Assembly: GCF_018219455.1 (NCBI RefSeq)
Contig: NZ_CP056122.1
Location: forward strand, 992,001-1,056,000
Direction: 5' to 3'
Length of the DNA stretch: 64,000 nt
Source: Moritella sp. 5
Lineage (GTDB): Bacteria; Pseudomonadota; Gammaproteobacteria; Enterobacterales; Moritellaceae
Every line of letters begins with the position of its first letter. Positions within the stretch are counted from its first letter, which is position 1. This document shows positions 46,026 through 56,074 of the stretch, in pieces. A program made the position numbers and the translations under genes. The notes beneath the pieces were generated by a model. It did no database searches. It worked only from the letters and a program-made list of their open reading frames with translations, and had not been told where the DNA came from.

Positions 46026-47647
46026 TATTTCACCTCGGGTGGTGTATCAAAAGTGTGATATGGTGCTGGAGATGGTACGGTCCATTCTAATCCTTCGGCA
46101 CCTTCCCACGGTTTTGCTGGGGCTTTTTTACCACCGCGAATAGCCATTATCACGACAGCGACAAAGATGATTTGAGAAAGACCGAAAAGAAAACCACCAA
46201 TACTGACTATCTTATTAATATCGGCAAATTGAAGTGCGTAATCTGGGATCCTACGTGGCATACCAGCAAGACCTAAGAAATGCATCGGGAAAAATAGGAT
46301 ATTGACGGATATGAGTGAGCACCAAAAATGCCACTTACCGAGGCTTTCATTAAACATGTAGCCCGTCCATTTAGGTAACCAGTAATATGCGGCAGCCATG
46401 ATAGAGAATACGGCACCAGTCACGAGCACATAATGAAAATGCGCCACAACAAAGTAAGTATCATGGTATTGAAAATCCGCTGGGGTAATGGCCAGCATCA
46501 ATCCCGAAAACCCACCGATAGTAAATAATACGATAAATGCGAGTGAAAATAACATGGGTACTTCGAAGGTAATGGAACCACGCCAGAGGGTAGCTATCCA
46601 GTTAAATATTTTCACCCCAGTTGGGACAGAAATGAGCATGGTACAATACATAAAGAACAATTCAGCGGCCAGCGGTAAACCAACGGTAAACATATGGTGA
46701 GCCCATACGGTAAAGCTAAGAATAGCAATGGATACGGTTGCATAGACCATAGAGTGGTAACCGAATAATTGCTTACGTGCAAATGCGGGAACAATCGCCG
46801 AGATGATACCAAATGATGGTAAAATCATGATATATACTTCGGGATGACCAAAGAACCAAAACACATGCTGGAATAACACTGGATCACCACCACCTGCAGC
46901 ATCAAAGAAGCTGGTACCAAAGTATTTATCGGTGAGGATCATGGTGACAGCGCCTGCAAGGACTGGCATGACGGCGATTAATAAAAATGCAGTAATGAGC
47001 CAAGTCCATACGAACATTGGCATTTTCATCAGTGTCATTCCTGGTGCGCGCATATTTAAGATGGTCACGATGACGTTAATCGCGCCCATAATTGAGCTGA
47101 TCCCCATTAAGTGGACTGAGAATACAAACATGGCGGTACTGTCAGGACTGTATTGAGTCGATAGTGGAGGATAGAAGGTCCAACCAAAATTAGGCCCGCC
47201 GCCTTCGGTAAATAATGACAATAGTAATAAAGAGAATGCGAAAGGTAGGATCCAAAAACTCCAGTTATTCATCCGTGGCAATGCCATATCTGGCGCACCA
47301 ATCATAAGCGGTAGCATCCAGTTAGCAAGTCCTACAAAAGCAGGCATTACCGCCCCAAAGACCATAATTAAACCGTGCGACGTGGTCATTTGATTGAAAA
47401 AATTGGGTTCAATTAATTGTAAACCGGGTTGGAATAACTCAGCCCTAATGACCATTGCCATCGCTCCCCCGATGAAAAACATGGTCAAACTAAACCACAG
47501 ATATAATGTACCGATATCTTTATGATTGGTTGAAAATAACCACCGTTTATACCCATGGGGGGCGCCATGGTGATCTGTTTGTATTTTTATTGCTGGCACA
47601 TCCAAGATGGTTTGATCAGCATTATCTTTTAATTGTATCTCACTCAT
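46025..47647 (-). CDS. coxA: Cytochrome c oxidase subunit I
   Basis: Catalytic subunit with haem a and the haem a3-CuB site, pumping protons while reducing oxygen. The 540-aa protein has twelve helices. Visible landmarks are HGLIMVFGAVMPAFVGLANW, WFFGHPEVYIMILPSFGIIS (the CuB histidine, E of the proton path and cross-linked tyrosine region), AHHMFTVGLPL, and HDTYFVVAHFHYVLVTGAVF (haem ligands). The extra glycine/proline-rich C-terminal tail is normal for this family. It lies 16 bp after coxB. Confidence 0.97.
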   Translation of the reverse strand: MSEIQLKDNADQTILDVPAIKIQTDHHGAPHGYKRWLFSTNHKDIGTLYLWFSLTMFFIGGAMAMVIRAELFQPGLQLIEPNFFNQMTTSHGLIMVFGAVMPAFVGLANWMLPLMIGAPDMALPRMNNWSFWILPFAFSLLLLSLFTEGGGPNFGWTFYPPLSTQYSPDSTAMFVFSVHLMGISSIMGAINVIVTILNMRAPGMTLMKMPMFVWTWLITAFLLIAVMPVLAGAVTMILTDKYFGTSFFDAAGGGDPVLFQHVFWFFGHPEVYIMILPSFGIISAIVPAFARKQLFGYHSMVYATVSIAILSFTVWAHHMFTVGLPLAAELFFMYCTMLISVPTGVKIFNWIATLWRGSITFEVPMLFSLAFIVLFTIGGFSGLMLAITPADFQYHDTYFVVAHFHYVLVTGAVFSIMAAAYYWLPKWTGYMFNESLGKWHFWCSLISVNILFFPMHFLGLAGMPRRIPDYALQFADINKIVSIGGFLFGLSQIIFVAVVIMAIRGGKKAPAKPWEGAEGLEWTVPSPAPYHTFDTPPEVK

Positions 47648-47663
47648 TTTTCTATCCCTTGAA

Positions 47664-48812
47664 TTACTGATTGATACTATTTAATGCCGCATCTATTTGT
47701 GAGGGTTGTATAATATCACCGGTATTATTACCCCATGCATTGCGTTCGTAAGTGATCACTGCCGCGAGTTCTTTTTTGGTTAGTTGTTTTGCGAATGATG
47801 CCATTGCAGTACCGGAAGCGCCTTGAAGAACAACATTGATATGTTTATCTATATCACCCAGTGCGATAGGACTATTCTGTAATGCTGGGAATGCACCTGG
47901 AATACCTTGTCCAGCAACTTGGTGACAAGCGGCACAGGTCCGATTATATACCTCTTCTCCGATCTTCATCATGGTCGGCATATCCATGGTTTTCGTTAAA
48001 CTTTGTTGTTCCGCTTGTAACTGCTGCTTTGCCGTGACCTGCGCTTGGGCTAACCAATCATCAAATGCTGCAGGTTCTAATGCCGTGACCACAATTGGCA
48101 TAAAGCCATGGTCTTTACCGCATAATTCGGCACATTGGCCTCGGTAAGTTCCGGGTGTGTCTATTTTGGTCCAAGCCTCATTAATAAAGCCGGGGTTCGC
48201 GTCTTTTTTCACTGCAAATGCAGGCACCCACCATGAGTGAATGACATCATCAGCCGTGATTAGAAAACGGACCTTTTTATTGATTGGTAATACGAGTGGA
48301 TTATCCACCTCATTTAGGTAGTGAGGTTGTTTCTCTATTTCGTTGTTGATTTCAGCTTGGCTGGTGGTTGAACGGCTATAGTACTCAAGGTCATGGTCAA
48401 AATAACGATAGTGCCACTTCCATTGTGAACCGGTGATTTGAATGGTGATATCAGCTTTAGTGGTATCTTCCATTAAGATTAGCGCTTGTGTTGATGGGAT
48501 CGCCATACCAATTAAGATAACGATGGGGATCGCAGTCCAAATTATTTCAACTGTTGTACTTTCATGGAATGAGGCCGACACTGCGCCTTTGGATTTTCGA
48601 TGACTATATAAGGACCAAAACATGACGCCAAACACAATGAAGGCGATGGCTATGCAAATGTACAAAATTGTCATATGTAAACTGTATACGGTATTACTTA
48701 TCCCTGTGACCCCCTCAGTCATATTTATATTTGACTGCTGAGCAAATAATGGTGTTGAAACTATCCCTAGCATAAATGTGTTTATTATTTTTTTTGGTTT
48801 GAATAAGCGCAC
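47664..48812 (-). CDS. coxB: Cytochrome c oxidase subunit II with fused cytochrome c domain (caa3 type)
   Basis: Receives electrons at CuA and passes them to subunit I. About 382 aa: signal peptide, two helices (about 50-70 and 95-115), the cupredoxin domain with CuA ligands in CAELCGKDHGFM (Cys227, Cys231), then a cytochrome c domain with haem motif CAACH (Cys293, Cys296, His297) and a distal methionine probably in TAMASFAKQL. The fused haem domain marks it as caa3 type. I chose the GTG at 48812 because GAGGGAGG lies 4 nt upstream; the ATG at 48836 has no ribosome site. First gene of the oxidase operon. Confidence 0.94.
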   Translation of the reverse strand: MRLFKPKKIINTFMLGIVSTPLFAQQSNINMTEGVTGISNTVYSLHMTILYICIAIAFIVFGVMFWSLYSHRKSKGAVSASFHESTTVEIIWTAIPIVILIGMAIPSTQALILMEDTTKADITIQITGSQWKWHYRYFDHDLEYYSRSTTSQAEINNEIEKQPHYLNEVDNPLVLPINKKVRFLITADDVIHSWWVPAFAVKKDANPGFINEAWTKIDTPGTYRGQCAELCGKDHGFMPIVVTALEPAAFDDWLAQAQVTAKQQLQAEQQSLTKTMDMPTMMKIGEEVYNRTCAACHQVAGQGIPGAFPALQNSPIALGDIDKHINVVLQGASGTAMASFAKQLTKKELAAVITYERNAWGNNTGDIIQPSQIDAALNSINQ

Positions 48813-48985
48813 ATAACCTCCCTCAAAATTATCCATAACGATATAGATTAGATAATGAGTGAATTGTGTTAATTCGCTGCTACAGCCCTAAGCATCTAAC
48901 AATCCACTGTTATTTGCCAAAGTATAGTTACGGAAATGTTAAATGTGTGACTTTGTTTCTCAGATAATGTTGTTTCTATCTTTTT

Positions 48986-49258
48986 TTATGCCTCAAAGGT
49001 GATTACTTCAAATGATTGTTTTAGCGCTGTAATTTGTTTCTGCAATTTAGCAATGTGATTAGAGACTGAGCACGATAGGTCCAGCTTGTCTTGTTCTTTA
49101 ACGCTGTCTAAGCGCATCACTTTTAGCTTGATGATTTGTGTATCGGTCATGAGATTATCAATATGCTGAATCATTTCTGGATTAGGGTATTTCTCTTTGA
49201 GTAATTCTAGCTGATTCGAAAAGTCTAAAAAGATACGTTCAATTTCGATAATAGTCAT
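48986..49258 (-). CDS. Small helical protein of unknown function
   Basis: 90-aa acidic helical protein with no motif that I recognise. Leucine/isoleucine heptads run through residues 5-30 and 65-85, so a coiled coil or helical bundle is likely. It has a good ribosome site (AGGGG, 6 nt before ATG) and codon use like its neighbours, which supports a real gene. It lies about 170 bp upstream of coxB on the same strand. No link to the oxidase can be shown. Confidence 0.65.
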   Translation of the reverse strand: MTIIEIERIFLDFSNQLELLKEKYPNPEMIQHIDNLMTDTQIIKLKVMRLDSVKEQDKLDLSCSVSNHIAKLQKQITALKQSFEVITFEA

Positions 49259-49696
49259 AGCAACCCCTAAATATTATTGTTGATGATTCAAAGAAAATTA
49301 ATGTGAACAGCTTAAAAGTTATTATAGTGTAAATTCCAATCTTTAACGTTGAGACCTAAATACGAGCTGTTTGATACCTTGCGGCGATTGCTTTAATTTA
49401 AGGTAAGGAGAGAGGTGAGTACTTGGTGATGGAATTGATTAACGCGATAAAGGGATGGCGAGTAATTAACCAAACTCAAGATTGAAAACAATAAATTTCC
49501 TGTTTTTCATCTTATTTATCCATAAAAATCATTTTTATTCTTGAATTCTGACTTTTCATCCATACATTATAAGCAAATAAAAATATTAAAGCGTTATTTA
49601 GAGTCGCAATGCTCGATTTTATTCTTGCTGCTAGTTATAATATCGCGTCATAAATTTCCAGTTGGAAATGTTAATAAATTCATTAGAGGTATCTAA
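49259..49696. other. Intergenic region upstream of tig
   Basis: 438 bp between divergent genes, with no ORF. TATAAT at 49636-49641 is a likely -10 for tig, with a weak -35 (TCGATT, 49613-49618). ATTTCCA-GT-TGGAAAT (49654-49669) is a 16-nt palindrome just downstream, within the predicted tig leader. AGAGGT precedes the tig ATG. The promoter of the small gene at 48986-49258 was not resolved. Confidence 0.55.
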
Positions 49697-51007
49697 ATGC
49701 AAGTTTCTGTAGAAACGACTCAAGGCCTAGAGCGCCGTTTAACTATCACAGTTCCAGCTGCAACAGTTAGCAAAGAAATCGAAAACCGTTTACGTGGTTT
49801 AGCAAAAACTCAACGTATCGACGGTTTCCGTCCAGGTAAAGTACCAGCTAAAGTAATCAAAAAACGTTTTGGTGCTGCTGTAGCTGAAGAAGTTGCTGGT
49901 GAAATTATGCAACGTAACTTCTACGAAGCAATCGTAGCTGAAAAATTAAACTTAGCTGGCGCACCAACACTAGAGCCTGCACAAGTTAAAGAAGGCGAAG
50001 ACTTCTCTTTCACTGCAACGCTTGAAGTTTACCCTGAGTTTGAAGTTTCTGGTATCGAAGCAATCGAAATCGAAAAATCAGTATCTTCAGTAACAGACGC
50101 TGATGTTGATGGCATGATCGAAACTTTACGTAAGCAACACGCTGAGTGGGTTACTGCTGATCGCGCTGCTGAAGCTAACGACCAAGTTAAAGTTAACTTC
50201 AACGGTAGCATCGACGGTGAAGAATTCGAAGGCGGCAAAGCTGAAGACTTCACACTAGCTATGGGCCAAGGTCGTATGATCCCTGGTTTCGAAGAAGGCA
50301 TCGTAGGTAAATCTGCAGGCGAAGAGTTCACTGTTGAAGTAACTTTCCCTGAAGAATACCATGCAGAAAACCTAAAAGGTAAAACTGCAAGCTTCGCTAT
50401 CACACTAAACGCTGTTGAAGCACAAGAGTTACCAGAAATTAACGCTGAATTTGTTGGTAAATTCGGTGTTGAAGACGGTACGCTTGAGTCTCTAAAAACT
50501 GAGATCAGCAAAAACATGAGCCGTGAACTTGAGCAAGCTATCAAAGCTGATACAAAAACTAAAGTTCTTGACGCACTAGTTGAAACAAATGACATCGAAA
50601 TTCCTGCTGCATTAATTAAGCAAGAAATCGTTACATTACGTCAACAAGCTATGCAACGTTTTGGCCAAATGGCACCACAAAACGCACCAGAACTTCCTGA
50701 TGAACTATTCACAGAGCAAGCTAGCCGTCGTGTTAAAATCGGTCTAGTTCTTGGTGAATTCATCAAAGTAAACGAAATCACAGCTGATGACGCACGTGTT
50801 CAAGACATGATCGCATCTATGGCTTCTGCATACGAAGATCCAGCTGAAGTTATCGCACACTACAAAGACAACGACCAAGCTTTAGAAAACGTTCGTAATG
50901 TAGCTGTTGAAGACCAAGCTATTGATTTAGTTTTAGAAAAAGCAAATGTAACAGAAAAAGAAGTTGCGTTTGAAGAGCTAATGAATAAAGCGACTCAAAA
51001 CGCATAA
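49697..51007 (+). CDS. tig: Trigger factor
   Basis: Ribosome-bound chaperone that meets nascent chains at the exit tunnel. The 436-aa protein has the N-terminal ribosome-binding domain with signature [17 protein letters not shown] (about residues 43-59), an FKBP-type PPIase domain (about 150-245; [29 protein letters not shown]-like [19 protein letters not shown]) and the helical C-terminal arms. Codon use is strongly biased, in keeping with high expression. It heads the classic tig-clpP-clpX-lon order. Confidence 0.97.
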   Translation: MQVSVETTQGLERRLTITVPAATVSKEIENRLRGLAKTQRIDGFRPGKVPAKVIKKRFGAAVAEEVAGEIMQRNFYEAIVAEKLNLAGAPTLEPAQVKEGEDFSFTATLEVYPEFEVSGIEAIEIEKSVSSVTDADVDGMIETLRKQHAEWVTADRAAEANDQVKVNFNGSIDGEEFEGGKAEDFTLAMGQGRMIPGFEEGIVGKSAGEEFTVEVTFPEEYHAENLKGKTASFAITLNAVEAQELPEINAEFVGKFGVEDGTLESLKTEISKNMSRELEQAIKADTKTKVLDALVETNDIEIPAALIKQEIVTLRQQAMQRFGQMAPQNAPELPDELFTEQASRRVKIGLVLGEFIKVNEITADDARVQDMIASMASAYEDPAEVIAHYKDNDQALENVRNVAVEDQAIDLVLEKANVTEKEVAFEELMNKATQNA

Positions 51008-51044
51008 TTGTTTATTAGATTGAACAAAATACGTAATTAAGCGC

Positions 51045-51050
51045 TATAAT
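51045..51050 (+). promoter_or_regulatory. Probable -10 of a clpP promoter
   Basis: TATAAT lies 53 bp upstream of clpP; TTGAAC (51020-51025) is the best -35 but with a 19-nt spacer. No sigma-32 match was seen here. Confidence 0.45.
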
Positions 51051-51102
51051 GGCTCGAGTGGGGGGTATTTCACTTGGGCCATTTTTATTTAGGGATGATA
51101 AT

Positions 51103-51726
51103 ATGTCACAATTCTTTAATAATATCACAGAGTCGCCGTCAAACGCATTAGTACCTATGGTTGTTGAACAAACAGCTAAAGGTGAGCGTTCTTATGACAT
51201 TTATTCTCGACTTTTAAAAGACCGTGTAATATTTTTGACTGGCCAGGTCGAAGATCATATGGCGAACCTTGTTGTTGCACAGTTACTTTTCTTAGAATCA
51301 GAAAACCCAGATAAAGATATTTTCCTTTATATTAATTCTCCAGGTGGTTCTGTTAGTGCTGGCATGTCAATTTATGACACCATGCAATTTATTAAGCCAA
51401 ACGTGTCTACGATTTGTATGGGCATGGCTGCGAGTATGGGAGCTTTCCTACTTGCAGGTGGTGAAAAAGGTAAGCGTCACGCATTACCGAATGCTAAAAT
51501 CATGATCCACCAACCTTTAGGTGGTTATCAAGGCCAAGCATCTGATATTGAAATTCACGCGAATGAAATTATTAAAACTAAGCGTAAATTAAATGAAATA
51601 TTAGCTGAACATACTGGTCAAGAGTATGATCGCCTTGCTACAGATACGGATCGTGATAATTTCATGACGTCAGCTGAAGCGTTGGATTATGGCCTGATTG
51701 ATTCAGTAATAACAAAACGTGATTAA
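51103..51726 (+). CDS. clpP: ATP-dependent Clp protease proteolytic subunit
   Basis: Serine protease forming two stacked seven-subunit rings, fed by ClpX or ClpA. The product is 207 aa, exactly the E. coli length, from ATG 51103, which has AGGGA 7 nt upstream; an in-frame ATG at 51049 would add 18 non-conserved residues. The catalytic triad is Ser111 (MAASMGAF), His136 (MIHQPLGG) and Asp185. It is followed 81 bp later by clpX, which has its own promoter. Confidence 0.97.
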   Translation: MSQFFNNITESPSNALVPMVVEQTAKGERSYDIYSRLLKDRVIFLTGQVEDHMANLVVAQLLFLESENPDKDIFLYINSPGGSVSAGMSIYDTMQFIKPNVSTICMGMAASMGAFLLAGGEKGKRHALPNAKIMIHQPLGGYQGQASDIEIHANEIIKTKRKLNEILAEHTGQEYDRLATDTDRDNFMTSAEALDYGLIDSVITKRD

Positions 51727-51733
51727 GTAATTT

Positions 51734-51763
51734 TTGACAGGTCGATTGTCTTTTAGCCATAAT
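51734..51763 (+). promoter_or_regulatory. Sigma-70 promoter of clpX
   Basis: TTGACA (51734-51739), 18-nt spacer, CATAAT (51758-51763), in the gap between clpP and clpX. This would allow clpX to be made without clpP. Confidence 0.65.
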
Positions 51764-51807
51764 GAAGATTAGGCATTGGGCTTTTACCTGTAATATGAGG
51801 TTATCGA

Positions 51808-53082
51808 ATGACAGAAACAAAAAGTGGGGATAACGGCAAATTACTCTATTGTTCTTTTTGTGGCAAAAGCCAACATGAAGTACGTAAGTTAATTGCCGGC
51901 CCATCTGTCTACATTTGTGATGAATGTGTTGATCTTTGTAACGATATTATTCGTGAAGAGATTAAAGAAATTGCACCAAAACGTGAAGGTGATGAATTAC
52001 CTACACCGCATCAAATTCGTGGCAAGCTCGATGATTATGTCATTGGTCAAGAGCATGCTAAGAAAGTGTTAGCTGTTGCGGTATACAATCACTATAAGCG
52101 TTTACGCAATGGCGATACATCAAATGGTGTAGAACTAGGTAAAAGTAATATCCTGTTAATTGGTCCAACTGGTAGTGGTAAAACATTATTGGCTGAAACA
52201 CTAGCACGTATTCTTGATGTACCTTTTACTATGGCTGATGCAACAACATTAACTGAAGCAGGTTATGTTGGTGAAGATGTTGAAAATATTATTCAGAAAT
52301 TATTGCAAAAATGCGATTATGATGTAGAAAAAGCCCAACGTGGTATTGTCTATATCGATGAAATTGATAAAATTTCGCGTAAATCTGATAATCCATCTAT
52401 CACTCGTGACGTATCGGGTGAAGGTGTTCAGCAAGCATTATTAAAACTGATTGAAGGGACTGTTGCTTCAGTACCGCCACAAGGTGGTCGTAAGCATCCT
52501 CAACAAGAGTTTTTACAAGTAGATACATCTAAGATCTTATTCATCTGTGGTGGTGCATTTGCTGGTTTAGATAAAGTTATTGAAATGCGTACTAACACTA
52601 ATAGTGGTATTGGTTTTACAGCTGAAGTGAAAGGTGAAGCTGAGAAAGCAACTTTATCTGAAGTCTTCGCTAAAGTTGAACCACAAGATTTGGTTAAATT
52701 CGGTCTTATCCCTGAGTTTATCGGTCGTTTACCTGTGACTGCGACATTAACAGAACTTGATGAAAGTGCATTAATTCAGATCTTAACAGAACCGAAAAAT
52801 GCACTGACTAAACAGTATGCTGCACTATTCGATTTAGAAGGTGTTGATCTAGAGTTCCGTGAAGATGCGCTGATTGCAATTGCAAAAAAAGCGATGTCTC
52901 GAAATACGGGTGCTCGTGGCTTACGTTCAATCGTAGAAGCCATTTTACTGGATACTATGTATGATCTACCTTCTGTTGAAGATGTTAGCAAAGTTGTGAT
53001 TGATGAATCTGTAATTAATGCAGAATCAGCACCAATTTTGATTTATGAAAATACAGAGAACAAGGCTGTGTCAGCAGATTAG
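51808..53082 (+). CDS. clpX: ClpX, AAA+ unfoldase of the ClpXP protease
   Basis: Hexameric ATPase that recognises tagged substrates, unfolds them and threads them into ClpP. The 424-aa protein has the N-terminal zinc domain (Cys15, Cys18, Cys37, Cys40), Walker A GPTGSGKT (119-126), Walker [10 protein letters not shown], the ClpP-docking IGF tripeptide in [10 protein letters not shown], and the sensor-2 arginine in [19 protein letters not shown] precedes the ATG. A terminator separates it from lon. Confidence 0.97.
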   Translation: MTETKSGDNGKLLYCSFCGKSQHEVRKLIAGPSVYICDECVDLCNDIIREEIKEIAPKREGDELPTPHQIRGKLDDYVIGQEHAKKVLAVAVYNHYKRLRNGDTSNGVELGKSNILLIGPTGSGKTLLAETLARILDVPFTMADATTLTEAGYVGEDVENIIQKLLQKCDYDVEKAQRGIVYIDEIDKISRKSDNPSITRDVSGEGVQQALLKLIEGTVASVPPQGGRKHPQQEFLQVDTSKILFICGGAFAGLDKVIEMRTNTNSGIGFTAEVKGEAEKATLSEVFAKVEPQDLVKFGLIPEFIGRLPVTATLTELDESALIQILTEPKNALTKQYAALFDLEGVDLEFREDALIAIAKKAMSRNTGARGLRSIVEAILLDTMYDLPSVEDVSKVVIDESVINAESAPILIYENTENKAVSAD

Positions 53083-53108
53083 TGTTAGATTTTTAAACAC
53101 TTAATATT

Positions 53109-53135
53109 AAAAAGGGGCTCAATGCCCCTTTTTTT
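53109..53135 (+). terminator. Terminator after clpX
   Basis: AAAGGGGC pairs with GCCCCTTT over a 5-nt loop and is followed by a run of seven T. It lies about 27 bp after the clpX stop. Confidence 0.92.
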
Positions 53136-53165
53136 ATATTATTTTTCATATTTTTAGCCCCTAGC

Positions 53166-53193
53166 ATTGATTGTTGAGTAATAACCCCTATAT
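53166..53193 (+). promoter_or_regulatory. Possible sigma-32 heat-shock promoter of lon
   Basis: ATTGAT (53166-53171), 13-nt spacer, CCCCTATAT (53185-53193) resembles CTTGAA-N13..15-CCCCATNT. It lies 43 bp upstream of lon. lon is a sigma-32 gene in E. coli. Confidence 0.5.
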
Positions 53194-53236
53194 ATTCAAT
53201 ATTAGCCCTTAGTCCAGTTTTATAAGTGAGGACAAG

Positions 53237-55588
53237 ATGAGTTTTGAGCGTACGGAACGCGTAGATATACCTGTATTGCCATTGCGTGATGTTGTGGTTT
53301 ATCCCCACATGGTAATCCCTTTGTTTATTGGCCGAGAAAAGTCAATTCGTTGTCTTGAAGCCGCAATGGATACAGATAAGCAAATATTCTTAGTTGCACA
53401 AAAAGATGCAGCTCAAGATGATCCCCAAGTTGATGATCTGAATAGCGTGGGTACAGTCGCTAATATTTTACAAATGTTAAAATTGCCTGATGGTACGGTT
53501 AAAGTATTGGTTGAAGGCACACAAAGAGCAAAATTAAATAGCTTGAGTGATAGCGATGATTACTTCCAAGCCGAGATTGAATATATTATCTCTGAATCAG
53601 TATCTGATGAAGAAGAAGATGTACTTATTCGATCTGCAATTGGCCAGTTTGAAGGTTATATCAAATTAAACAAAAAGATCCCTGCTGAAGTTTTAACTTC
53701 AGTGACGGCGATCGATGAAGCTGCGCGTCTTGCTGATACAATGGCTGCTCACATGCCATTAAAATTAGAAGACAAGCAAGTGGTATTAGAGTTAAGTAAC
53801 GTTGCAGAACGTCTTGAGTTCTTAATGGCACAGATGGAATCTGAAATCGACCTATTACACGTTGAAAAGAAAATTCGTACACGTGTTAAAAAGCAGATGG
53901 AAAAAAGCCAACGCGAATATTATTTGAATGAGCAAATGAAAGCTATTCAAAAAGAGCTTGGTGAGTCTGAAGATGGTACTGATGAATTTGAACAATTGGC
54001 TGATAAAATTGAGCAAGCGCAGATGCCTGCTGAACCTAAAGCTAAAACCATCGCTGAATTAAATAAATTAAAAATGATGTCACCTATGTCTGCAGAAGCA
54101 ACTGTAGTACGTAGTTATATCGATTGGATGATTTCAGTTCCTTGGAAGAAACGTTCAAAAGTTAAAAAAGACATTGGCAAAGCGTTAGAAGTTCTCGATG
54201 CAGACCATTATGGTTTGGATAAAGTAAAAGAACGTATTTTAGAATATCTAGCAGTACAAAGCCGAGTTAATAAACTCAAAGGTCCAATTCTTTGTCTTGT
54301 CGGTCCTCCAGGCGTAGGTAAAACTTCGTTAGGTCAATCGATTGCGAAAGCAACAGGACGTAAGTATGTTCGTATGGCACTGGGTGGCGTACGTGATGAA
54401 GCGGAAATTCGTGGGCATCGTCGTACTTATATTGGCTCTATGCCGGGTAAACTTATCCAGAAAATGGCGAAAGTTGAAGTGCGCAATCCATTATTCTTAT
54501 TAGATGAAATTGATAAGATGGCATCGGATATGCGTGGTGACCCAGCGTCGGCATTGTTGGAAGTACTCGACCCTGAACAAAATACAACGTTTAATGATCA
54601 CTACCTAGAAGTTGATTACGATCTGTCTGATGTAATGTTTGTTGCGACATCTAATTCGATGAACATTCCAGGTCCGCTACTTGACCGTATGGAAGTGATT
54701 CGTTTATCGGGTTATACCGAAGATGAAAAGCTGAATATTGCTAAACAGCATTTACTGGACAAGCAAATAGAGCGAAATGGTTTAAAATCAAAAGAAATTA
54801 CCATTGAAGATAGTGCGATAATGGGTATTATCCGTTATTACACTCGCGAAGCGGGCGTACGTTCACTTGAGCGTGAAATTTCAAAACTATGCCGTAAAGC
54901 AGTGAAGCAAATATTGCTGAACAAATCACTTAAATCAGTGACGATCAATCAAGATAATTTGTCTGAATATTTAGGCGTACAACGCTTTGATTTTGGCAAA
55001 TCTGAAGGTGAAAGTCGTATTGGTCAAGTAACTGGTCTAGCATGGACAGAAGTCGGTGGTGATTTATTGACTATCGAAACCACATCTGTTCCAGGTAAAG
55101 GTAAGTTGAACTATACTGGCTCACTGGGTGAAGTGATGCAAGAGTCTATCCAAGCTGCGATGACGGTTGTTCGCTCTCGAGCGGATAAGTTACGCATCAA
55201 TGGCGACTTTTATGAAAAACGTGATATTCATGTGCATGTTCCTGAAGGTGCAACACCAAAAGACGGTCCAAGTGCGGGTATTGCTATGTGCACTGCGCTT
55301 GTGTCTAGCTTAACGGGTAACCCTGTCCGTGCAAACGTTGCAATGACTGGTGAGATCACGTTAAGAGGTGAAGTATTACCCATTGGTGGCTTGAAAGAGA
55401 AGCTACTCGCAGCACATCGTGGTGGTATTAAGCGTGTCTTGATTCCAAAAGAAAATGAACGTGATTTAGAAGAGATCCCTGCCAATGTAATTGGCGATCT
55501 TGAGATTCATCCTGTTCGTTGGATTGAGGAAGTACTAGAGCTTGCGCTAGAGAATAGTCCCGCTGGTTTTGAAGTTGTATCAAAATAG
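53237..55588 (+). CDS. lon: Lon protease
   Basis: ATP-dependent serine protease that removes misfolded and short-lived regulatory proteins. The 783-aa protein is one residue short of E. coli Lon: N-terminal substrate domain (about 1-300; [20 protein letters not shown]), AAA+ domain with Walker [10 protein letters not shown] near 355, and the C-terminal protease domain with the catalytic dyad Ser679 (DGPSAGIAM) and Lys722 ([10 protein letters not shown]). GAGGAC precedes the ATG. A hairpin follows its stop. Confidence 0.98.
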   Translation: MSFERTERVDIPVLPLRDVVVYPHMVIPLFIGREKSIRCLEAAMDTDKQIFLVAQKDAAQDDPQVDDLNSVGTVANILQMLKLPDGTVKVLVEGTQRAKLNSLSDSDDYFQAEIEYIISESVSDEEEDVLIRSAIGQFEGYIKLNKKIPAEVLTSVTAIDEAARLADTMAAHMPLKLEDKQVVLELSNVAERLEFLMAQMESEIDLLHVEKKIRTRVKKQMEKSQREYYLNEQMKAIQKELGESEDGTDEFEQLADKIEQAQMPAEPKAKTIAELNKLKMMSPMSAEATVVRSYIDWMISVPWKKRSKVKKDIGKALEVLDADHYGLDKVKERILEYLAVQSRVNKLKGPILCLVGPPGVGKTSLGQSIAKATGRKYVRMALGGVRDEAEIRGHRRTYIGSMPGKLIQKMAKVEVRNPLFLLDEIDKMASDMRGDPASALLEVLDPEQNTTFNDHYLEVDYDLSDVMFVATSNSMNIPGPLLDRMEVIRLSGYTEDEKLNIAKQHLLDKQIERNGLKSKEITIEDSAIMGIIRYYTREAGVRSLEREISKLCRKAVKQILLNKSLKSVTINQDNLSEYLGVQRFDFGKSEGESRIGQVTGLAWTEVGGDLLTIETTSVPGKGKLNYTGSLGEVMQESIQAAMTVVRSRADKLRINGDFYEKRDIHVHVPEGATPKDGPSAGIAMCTALVSSLTGNPVRANVAMTGEITLRGEVLPIGGLKEKLLAAHRGGIKRVLIPKENERDLEEIPANVIGDLEIHPVRWIEEVLELALENSPAGFEVVSK

Positions 55589-55598
55589 TGATTGCTTT

Positions 55599-55640
55599 AG
55601 GTTAGAGTGTTTATCCAGACTTGAATAGTCACTCTAACCT
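55599..55640 (+). terminator. Hairpin after lon
   Basis: AGGTTAGAGTG (55599-55609) pairs perfectly with CACTCTAACCT (55630-55640) over a 20-nt loop, directly after the lon stop. No T-run. Confidence 0.6.
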
Positions 55641-55711
55641 TGTTATAAAAGCAATTAACGTTAGGCATATTTATGTTCGATTATATAAATAACTAAGATT
55701 AGGGGAAGAAA

Positions 55712-55987
55712 GTGAATAAAGCTCAACTGATAGATTATGTTGCCGCTAAAGCTGATATTTCTAAAGCTGCTGCTGGCCGTGCTATTGATGCAATGATCGA
55801 ATCTGTAACAGAAACACTAGAAAAAGATGAATCTGTTACTTTAGTGGGTTTTGGTACTTTTAGTGTACGAGATCGTGCTGCACGAATTGGTCGTAATCCA
55901 CAAACCGGCGCAGAGATTCAAATCGCAGCATCTAAACTACCCGTATTCAAAGCTGGGAAGTTATTAAAAGACGCGTTGAAATCTTAA
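55712..55987 (+). CDS. hupB: DNA-binding protein HU-beta
   Basis: Small histone-like protein that bends and compacts DNA. The 91-aa product is standard length, with the dimerisation helices ([20 protein letters not shown]) and the DNA-binding arm [20 protein letters not shown], proline at the arm tip (RNPQTG). The start is GTG, preceded by GGGGAAG. It follows lon, as in E. coli and relatives. Confidence 0.97.
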   Translation: MNKAQLIDYVAAKADISKAAAGRAIDAMIESVTETLEKDESVTLVGFGTFSVRDRAARIGRNPQTGAEIQIAASKLPVFKAGKLLKDALKS

Positions 55988-56074
55988 GCTATTGATTTTA
56001 ATTTTTGAGTAAAGGCGTTCCGTGAGGTGCGTTTTTATTGTTATTTACTGTATTGCAGTTTAGAGAATACAATT

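Noticed and set aside
50029-50595. 188-aa open frame antisense to tig
   Set aside because: Fully inside tig, serine/alanine-rich translation produced by the strongly biased codons of the opposite strand.
51049-51726. clpP starting at ATG 51049
   Set aside because: Overlaps the TATAAT promoter element and adds residues absent from the family; ATG 51103 gives the standard 207 aa.
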